DNA of 9,846 nt from Pseudomonadota bacterium. Lineage in GTDB: Bacteria; Pseudomonadota; Gammaproteobacteria; Burkholderiales; Thiobacillaceae. How positions within the stretch are numbered: the first letter of the stretch is position 1; each line of letters begins with the position of its first letter. The notes beneath the pieces were generated by a model. The model saw only the letters and a program-made list of their open reading frames with translations, did not search any database and was not told where the DNA came from. Positions 5,220-9,846 of this stretch are shown one piece after another. Position numbers and translations under genes: made by a program. The stretch spans positions 1 through 9,846 of the forward strand of contig JAKACL010000092.1 of assembly GCA_021821425.1 (NCBI GenBank), read 5' to 3'.

Positions 5220-7337
5220 ATGAATCGATCCGGTCCGGACAAAGCACGCCGCCAGGCGCTGGTGTCGGACTATTCACCCATCGGCGGGGCACCCTCCGCA
5301 GCGCCCGTGGCTGAAAACGTGGAGAGCAGCGTGCACGCTGCCAAGCCCACGACGCATCCGACCAGGACAACGACCGGCACGCGCGCCAGCCTGCTGCTGG
5401 ACCGCCCGGCCACCGCATGGGTCGTCCTGCTGCTGACGGTGCTGCTGACGATTGGATTGTGGCAGCACGCGGAAACGCAATCCATCGAGCGCGACCGGGA
5501 CAATTTCCTCCGCGTCTCGGAAAAACAGAAGAACATCCTGATCACCCGCATGGATGATTACGAGCAGGTTCTGCGCGGAGGCGCAGCGCTGTTTGCGGCA
5601 ACGGGCATGCCGAGCCGCGAACAATGGCGGGCGTATGTCGAGCGGCTCGAACTGGATCGGACGCTACCCGGCATCCTCGGCACCGGCTTCGCCCTGATGG
5701 TGCCGCGCGACAGCAGGGAGGCGCATGAGCGGTCGATCCGCGCGCAAGGTTTTGCGAATTACGCCATCAACCCTTCCGGCAATCGCGACATGCTCAGCAG
5801 CATTGTCTATCTCGAGCCTTTCACCGGACCCAATCTGCGCGCCTTCGGCTATGACATGTTTTCCGATCCCGTGCGGCGGGAGGCGATGGAACGCGCGCGC
5901 GATACCGGCCAGCCGGCGCTGTCCCAGAAAGTCACCCTCGTCCAGGAAACCCGCTCGGGAGTGCAACCCGGTTTCCTGATCTATTTACCTGTCTATAACA
6001 CCGCTCGACCACCCGACACGATCGCGGCGCGCCGCGCCGCCCTGATCGGCTTTGTTTACAGTCCGTTCCGCGCGTTCGATCTGATGGAAAGCACATTCAA
6101 CGTGCCCGGCCAGGTGCTGGAAGTCGAGTTATTCGACGGCGAGCCGGCGCCGGCGAACCTGCTGTATGCAAGCCAGGGGGCAGGGCGCACTGCGCGACAT
6201 GTGACCGACATGCCGCTCGACCTCGGCGGCCACGTCTGGGTTGCCCGCTTCCGCAGCAGCGCGCGGCTTGAGGCCAGCCGCCAGAGCAACCAGCCCCAGC
6301 TGATCCTGTTCGGCGGGCTGGCGCTCGATCTGCTGCTGTTTTCCGTGCTGTACATGAATGCGCGACACCGCCGAAAGATGCGCCAATCCGCTGCGCAGCT
6401 CAAGCAGATCCTCAACAGCTACCGGTCCCTGGTCGAGAACATTCCCGGCGCCGTGTTTCGTTCCCAGCCCGGGGCCGACTTGCCGGTGCTGCAGTTGAGC
6501 AACGGGATCGCGCCGCTCACCGGCGAGCCGCCCGAACGATTCCTGTCGGGAGAACGCGCCTATCGCACGCTGATCCATCCGGACGACAAGCCCCAGGTCA
6601 GCGAGGCCATTGCCGAAGCGATCGCCAAGCGCTGTGCCTACAGCATCGAATACCGGATTCAGGCCAGCGACGGCTTTACCCGCTGGGTCAATGAACGCGG
6701 CCGCGTCACCCCGGACCCGAACGGCCAGACCCTGTGGCTCGACGGCCTCATTTTCGATATCAGCGAGCGCAAGGCCGCCGAAATCATGATTCGCGACCTG
6801 GCATTCAACGACACCCTGACCGGGCTGCCAAACCGCCGCCTGCTGCTGGATCGGCTCGACCACGAGCTCGCCATCAGCGAGCGCAGCGGGCGGCATGGTG
6901 CGCTGCTGTTCATCGACCTCGACAATTTCAAGACGATCAACGACACCCTGGGCCATGCGGCAGGCGACCAGGTGCTGGTGGAAGTCTCGCGCCGCCTCGT
7001 CGCCAGCGTGCGCGAAAGCGATACCGTTGCCCGGCTGGGCGGCGACGAATTCGTGGTCATCCTGGAAAATCTCGGCAACACCGCCGACGAAGCGGCAGCC
7101 GAGGCGGCGGAACTGGGCAGCAAGATCCTGGTCGTGCTCTCCCAACCCCATCGGCTGGGCGAGGTGCTGCGCAACTGCACGCCCAGCATCGGCATCACCA
7201 CCTTTTGCGGCCACCAGGCGAGTGCCGGCCTGCTGCTCCGGCAGGCCGACCAGGCAATGTACAAGGCCAAATCGGCCGGGCGCCACCAGTTGCGGTTTCA
7301 TACCGACGACCCGCCACCGGCCGCGCCGGCGGGATGA
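5220..7337 (+). CDS. Membrane CHASE-PAS-GGDEF diguanylate cyclase
   Basis: The 705-residue product is a sensor that should make cyclic di-GMP from GTP in response to an extracytoplasmic ligand. Domains in order: a polar, poorly conserved N-terminus (1-60); membrane helix 1 (about 65-81); a periplasmic CHASE domain (about 90-335) with GILGTGFALMVP, YLEPFTGPNLRAFGYDMFSD and QPGFLIYLPVY; membrane helix 2 (about 360-380); a PAS domain (about 395-517) with IHPDDK and FDISERK; and GGDEF (about 523-692), starting DTLTGLPNRRLLLDRL. The active site is intact (GGDEF, 607-611) and the allosteric inhibitory site RxxD is present five residues upstream (RESD, 598-601). There is no EAL domain. The ATG at 5220 is preferred, with a poor ribosome site; in-frame ATG 5184 and TTG 5166 are alternatives adding 12 or 18 residues. 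It probably affects biofilm, motility or exopolysaccharide, which would fit the nearby PEP-CTERM gene, but no target is visible. Confidence 0.93.
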   Translation: MNRSGPDKARRQALVSDYSPIGGAPSAAPVAENVESSVHAAKPTTHPTRTTTGTRASLLLDRPATAWVVLLLTVLLTIGLWQHAETQSIERDRDNFLRVSEKQKNILITRMDDYEQVLRGGAALFAATGMPSREQWRAYVERLELDRTLPGILGTGFALMVPRDSREAHERSIRAQGFANYAINPSGNRDMLSSIVYLEPFTGPNLRAFGYDMFSDPVRREAMERARDTGQPALSQKVTLVQETRSGVQPGFLIYLPVYNTARPPDTIAARRAALIGFVYSPFRAFDLMESTFNVPGQVLEVELFDGEPAPANLLYASQGAGRTARHVTDMPLDLGGHVWVARFRSSARLEASRQSNQPQLILFGGLALDLLLFSVLYMNARHRRKMRQSAAQLKQILNSYRSLVENIPGAVFRSQPGADLPVLQLSNGIAPLTGEPPERFLSGERAYRTLIHPDDKPQVSEAIAEAIAKRCAYSIEYRIQASDGFTRWVNERGRVTPDPNGQTLWLDGLIFDISERKAAEIMIRDLAFNDTLTGLPNRRLLLDRLDHELAISERSGRHGALLFIDLDNFKTINDTLGHAAGDQVLVEVSRRLVASVRESDTVARLGGDEFVVILENLGNTADEAAAEAAELGSKILVVLSQPHRLGEVLRNCTPSIGITTFCGHQASAGLLLRQADQAMYKAKSAGRHQLRFHTDDPPPAAPAG

Positions 7338-7399
7338 GTTTCCCGGCCCGATGGACCCGACCTGCACAGCGTTGAGGCGTTGCGGCTTCCTTCGCCTGT

Positions 7400-8767
7400 A
7401 TGATCTGCGTCATCCCCGGGCGTGTCCCATTGACTCAAGCAAAACTGGAATTGGCCCACTCGTCTTCCTTACCCGGAACACCCCGCCTGCCGCCGGTCAG
7501 CCTGGCCTGGTTCACCTGGGGGCTGCTCGCCAGTCTCTATTTCGTCGGTTTTTTCCAGCGTGTCGCGCCGGCGGTGATGGTCGACGAACTGATGCGCGAC
7601 TTCAGCATTGCCGCCACCATGCTCGGCAATCTATCCGCCCTCTACTTCTATGCCTACGCCCTCATGCAGATTCCCAGCGGCCTGCTCGCGGATGCGGTCG
7701 GGCCGCGCCGTGTCGCCACGGCGGCCGCCTTGGCTGCGGTGGCCGGCACCGTGCTGTTTTCCCTGGCGGACACGTTGTGGATGGCCAGTCTCGGCCGCGC
7801 CCTGATCGGCGCCTCGGTCGCCGTCGCCTTCGTCGCCTGCATGAAGCTCGCCGGCCACTGGTTTCCCGCCAACCGCTTCGCCACCGTTACCGGCGTCTCG
7901 CTGCTGATCGGCAATCTCGGCGGCGCGCTCGCCGGCGTACCGCTGTCGGAAGCGGTCGCGAGCTTTGGCTGGCGCAGCGCCATGCTGGCCAGCGCGGGTG
8001 TCACGCTGCTGCTCGCCATCGCCGTCTGGCTGTGGGTGCGCGACGATCCCAGTGATCGCGGCTACGCCAGCCACGCCCATCCCGAGGCGCTCAGCAACAG
8101 CGCGATGTCGCCGCGGCGCAGTCTGAAAATCGTGGTTTCCGAGCGCGAGACCTGGCTGCTGTTTTTTGCGGGTGGTCTGGTCGCCGCGCCGGTGCTCACT
8201 TTCGCCGGCCTCTGGGGGGTGCCGTATCTGGTGCAGGTCCACGGCCTGGAACGCAGCCATGCCGCGGTCTTCACCACCACCATGCTGCTCGGTTTTGCCG
8301 TCGGCGGCCCGCTGCTGGGCGCGCTGTCGGACCGCATGGGGCGGCGCAAGCGGCCGTATCTGGGCGCGGCGCTTGTCAATGCCGTGTGCTGGGGGGTGTT
8401 TCTGTTCGTCGACGCGCTGCCGGCCAGCGCGCTCTATCTGCTGTTCGCCGGCATCGGTTTTTCGGCGGGCGGCATCATCATCGGCTTTGCCTTCGCGCGC
8501 GAGGCCAACCATCCGGGCGCCGCGGGCACCGTCGGCGGCGTCGTCAACATGGCCGTGCTTGGGTTCGCCGCGATCCAGCAAAGCGCAGTGGGCTGGATCC
8601 TCGACCGCAACTGGCAGGGCGCGATGCTCGACGGCGCGCGCATCTACGATGCCGCCGCCTACCACGCCGCCTTCGTATGGCTGCTGGTCAGTGCGGGCGG
8701 CGCCGTGCTGGCGCTGGCGCTGACGCGCGAAACCCATTGCAGGCTGCGCTTCGACTCGGCCGCGTGA
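7400..8767 (+). CDS. MFS transporter
   Basis: The 455-residue product has about twelve hydrophobic helices in two halves, typical of the major facilitator superfamily. The motif-A loop between helices 2 and 3 is GLLADAVGPRR, and its counterpart in the second half is GALSDRMGRRK. The first helix starts near residue 33 (SLAWFTWGLLASLYFVGFFQ) after a polar tail. The substrate cannot be told; the closest style is the proton-coupled group of proteobacterial MFS proteins with RVAPAVM after helix 1. The ATG at 7400 is the only ATG before helix 1, but it overlaps a -10-like TATGAT (7399-7404); if that is a real promoter, the TTG at 7430 would be the start and the protein 445 residues. No strong ribosome site supports either. 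It lies 62 bases after the diguanylate cyclase on the same strand. Its stop abuts a remnant of another gene on the opposite strand. Confidence 0.9.
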   Translation: MICVIPGRVPLTQAKLELAHSSSLPGTPRLPPVSLAWFTWGLLASLYFVGFFQRVAPAVMVDELMRDFSIAATMLGNLSALYFYAYALMQIPSGLLADAVGPRRVATAAALAAVAGTVLFSLADTLWMASLGRALIGASVAVAFVACMKLAGHWFPANRFATVTGVSLLIGNLGGALAGVPLSEAVASFGWRSAMLASAGVTLLLAIAVWLWVRDDPSDRGYASHAHPEALSNSAMSPRRSLKIVVSERETWLLFFAGGLVAAPVLTFAGLWGVPYLVQVHGLERSHAAVFTTTMLLGFAVGGPLLGALSDRMGRRKRPYLGAALVNAVCWGVFLFVDALPASALYLLFAGIGFSAGGIIIGFAFAREANHPGAAGTVGGVVNMAVLGFAAIQQSAVGWILDRNWQGAMLDGARIYDAAAYHAAFVWLLVSAGGAVLALALTRETHCRLRFDSAA

Positions 8768-8768
8768 C

Positions 8769-8816
8769 GGTGATGCCCTGCACCACAGCGAGAATCAGGG
8801 TCTGGGAAAAATCCAT
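8769..8816 (-). pseudogene. uppP: Remnant of the 5' end of uppP (bacA), undecaprenyl-diphosphatase
   Basis: On the minus strand an ATG at 8816 opens MDFSQTLILAVVQGIT, which reads like the conserved start of UppP/BacA, whose next residues are normally EFLPISS. Here the similarity stops after codon 16, exactly where the MFS gene's stop codon (8765-8767) is reached, and the frame continues as MFS antisense. The rest of the gene, about 250 codons, is not in the window. It sits 29 bases downstream of the small membrane protein gene on the same strand. The best reading is a truncation caused by a deletion or rearrangement; chance similarity of 16 residues cannot be fully excluded. Confidence 0.6.
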
Positions 8817-8845
8817 CACGCGCGTCAGCCAGAGAAGTGGCCCGG

Positions 8846-9196
8846 CTATTGTTTGCCCTTGCACTCGGTCAGCTCGGACACACTTCTGCACCACTCGCAG
8901 GCATGAAAAACCGCCATCACCACCGCTGCGAAGGCGAACACGAGCAAGGCCGCGCTGAGCACCCCATCGGCGCGAAAGTCGATCAGCTGCCACATCATCA
9001 GATACAGCAGCAACAATCCCGACAACACCAGTGGCACATCGATCCACATCAACCGTGCGACGGCGCCGACCTGTTTGCACTTCTCGGCGGGGTCCGCACT
9101 ATTGGCCCGGTCGAGCATGCGCGCACGCACCGAACCGATATACGCCGACAGCGCCATGATCAGGGCCAGCAGGGTCAGACTTTCGCTCATGTTCAT
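8846..9196 (-). CDS. Small membrane protein of unknown function, three helices
   Basis: This 116-residue protein is not one I recognise. It has three hydrophobic segments: about 5-23 (LTLLALIMALSAYIGS), 50-71 (WIDVPLVLSGLLLLYLMMW) and 77-99 (GVLSAALLVFAFAAVVMAVF), separated by a basic, soluble loop (VRARMLDRANSADPAEKCKQ) that should lie in the cytoplasm. It ends in a polar tail with cysteines (HACEWC, ECKGKQ). It is an inner-membrane protein, probably with an odd number of crossings. The start is well supported by AAAAGGAG six bases before the ATG at 9196. It is convergent with the MFS transporter, with the uppP remnant lying between them, and may once have been cotranscribed with uppP. A perfect -10 box about 250 bases upstream could drive it through a long leader. 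Confidence 0.82.
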   Translation of the reverse strand: MNMSESLTLLALIMALSAYIGSVRARMLDRANSADPAEKCKQVGAVARLMWIDVPLVLSGLLLLYLMMWQLIDFRADGVLSAALLVFAFAAVVMAVFHACEWCRSVSELTECKGKQ

Positions 9197-9276
9197 TGCA
9201 CGCTCCTTTTCGTGATGAATCGGACAACGCCAGCCTCACAACGCACAACCATCCCTGCTGGCGGGCTGCGGGCCGT

Positions 9277-9311
9277 GGACGGCGATCACGGCTACACCCG
9301 GATCGCCGTCC
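9277..9311. repeat. 11-bp perfect inverted repeat (hairpin) in the leader region
   Basis: GGACGGCGATC (9277-9287) is repeated in inverted orientation at 9301-9311 with a 13-base loop. A GGCC/GGCC pairing (9271-9274 with 9315-9318) can extend the stem across a small internal loop. There is no T run on either side, so it is not a standard terminator. It lies about 80 bases upstream of the small membrane protein start and could be a leader structure. Confidence 0.6.
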
Positions 9312-9450
9312 CCCGGCCGCACAGTGAACTGCACCGGCACCAAGAGGGTGGTTGGCACTGGAAATCGGCAGAAATTCGATGTGCCATGGACCAGAAAAGC
9401 ATCAGGATCGAGTGAAATCCATGGCGCGCTCGCTTGTAGAGATGTCCCGG

Positions 9451-9456
9451 ATTATA
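9451..9456 (-). promoter_or_regulatory. Perfect -10 box (TATAAT), minus strand
   Basis: TATAAT on the minus strand is flanked by a 5-bp inverted repeat (CCCGG at 9446-9450, CCGGG at 9459-9463). No good -35 box lies 16-18 bases upstream, so an activator would be needed if it works. The only minus-strand gene it could serve here is the small membrane protein at 9196. Confidence 0.3.
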
Positions 9457-9544
9457 AGCCGGGCCTGAGTGCATCCACGCCGCCAGACCGCTCTGGGTGC
9501 GCAAGTGGCACTCGGAGCAATCCAGATTCAACGCTTCGACCAGC

Positions 9545-9573
9545 AAAAAAAAACGGCAGCTGGGCTGCCGTTT
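9545..9573 (-). terminator. Rho-independent terminator of the PEP-CTERM gene
   Basis: Read on the minus strand, a 7-bp GC-rich stem (CGGCAGC/GCTGCCG), lengthened by AAA/TTT pairs, closes a three-base loop and is followed by a run of nine T. It lies 18 bases after the stop codon of the PEP-CTERM gene. The plus strand has only three T, so it acts mainly in one direction. Confidence 0.93.
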
Positions 9574-9591
9574 CGGCGGATTGAGGGCTGC

Positions 9592-9846
9592 TTACGCAGT
9601 CTTCGCCTTGGTGCGACGTGCGGCTGCCAGGCCGAGCAGGCCCAGGCCGAGCAGACCCAGCGTGGCCGGCTCGGGAATCGAAACCTGCTCGCTGTCGCCG
9701 ATGATCATGTCGTCAAAGCCGAAGAAGTCTGTTCCCGCATTGGTATTGCCAAAAGCGATGCTCGTGTAGCTGTTGGCGGCGTCGATGAAACCGTAGAACA
9801 GCAGCGACGCGTTGTTTCCGTTCACGGTGTTCGGCACAACCAGGTT
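9592..9846 (-). CDS. PEP-CTERM sorting domain protein (5' part beyond window)
   Basis: Only the last 84 residues are in the window; the frame is open to the right edge, so the true start is outside. The C-terminus is a classic tripartite exosortase signal: the PEP motif in SIPEPATLG, a hydrophobic helix (LGLLGLGLLGLAAA) and a basic tail (RRTKAKTA). Such proteins are exported, processed by exosortase (EpsH/XrtA family) and usually linked to extracellular polysaccharide and biofilm. The visible part of the mature domain (NASLLFYGFIDAANSYTSIAFGN, then FGFDDMIIGD) resembles the end of lectin-like PEP-CTERM domains with a beta-sandwich. The partner exosortase is not in this window. The GTG at 9835-9837 is internal rather than a start. 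A strong terminator follows at 9545-9573. Confidence 0.92.
   Translation of the reverse strand, partial: NLVVPNTVNGNNASLLFYGFIDAANSYTSIAFGNTNAGTDFFGFDDMIIGDSEQVSIPEPATLGLLGLGLLGLAAARRTKAKTA

Larger units (their letters stand above)
9197..9544. other. Gene-free stretch between the small membrane protein and the PEP-CTERM terminator
   Basis: No convincing protein gene, RNA gene or mobile element is visible in these roughly 350 bases. They hold a ribosome site for the small membrane protein at 9203-9210, a long hairpin at 9277-9311 and a perfect TATAAT on the minus strand at 9456-9451. If transcribed from that box, the stretch would form a leader of about 250 bases. Confidence 0.55.

Noticed and set aside
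9292..9546. An 84-codon minus-strand frame with a CSECH motif, which would be a CxxCH haem site.
   Set aside because: It has no ribosome site, no export signal ahead of the motif and a composition unlike the neighbouring genes. It begins over the terminator of the upstream gene and contains a promoter-like box. A single CxxCH in a short frame is easily accidental.

Overview
The window is GC-rich, densely coded chromosomal DNA that looks betaproteobacterial. The codon use, a PEP-CTERM (exosortase-sorted) protein at the right edge, a CHASE-PAS-GGDEF sensor and the protein families all fit a Thiobacillus- or Rhodocyclales-like organism. This placement is inferred from gene style, not from a marker gene. 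No rRNA, tRNA, CRISPR array or insertion sequence was seen.

Left block (1-3471): a probable light / photo-oxidative stress locus. A MerR-type regulator with a complete B12-binding module and the CarH light-sensing signature W-x9-EH (1590-2519, LitR/CarH family) is divergent from a tight three-gene operon on the minus strand. That operon encodes a small exported protein of unknown function, a periplasmic glutathione peroxidase (start codon overlapping the previous stop by 4 bases), and an FAD-dependent oxidoreductase of the COG2907 type that runs off the left edge. The 77-bp divergent control region holds two face-to-face sigma70-like promoters whose -10 boxes lie on one palindrome, and TGTC-N3-GACA palindromes next to both start codons. 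Downstream of the regulator lies a ferritin-like di-iron protein related to acyl-ACP desaturases, closed by a strong terminator. The likely theme is B12/light-controlled defence against singlet oxygen and peroxides, plus membrane-lipid remodelling.

Middle block (3511-5111): a histone-deacetylase-family (AcuC-like) enzyme on the minus strand, divergent from the remains of a Pat/PatZ-type protein acetyltransferase. Its N-terminal CoA-binding domain and C-terminal GNAT domain are both recognisable, but a 2-base frameshift and a large internal deletion have destroyed the gene. The lysine-acetylation writer is broken while the eraser is intact.

Right block (5220-9846): a membrane-anchored CHASE-PAS-GGDEF diguanylate cyclase with an intact active site and I-site, then an MFS transporter. 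Immediately after the transporter stop lie the first 16 codons of what looks like uppP (bacA), on the opposite strand. This is probably a rearrangement scar. A small three-helix membrane protein follows. A gene-free stretch of about 350 bases comes next, carrying a long hairpin and a perfect -10 box. The window ends with a rho-independent terminator and the C-terminal part of a PEP-CTERM surface protein.
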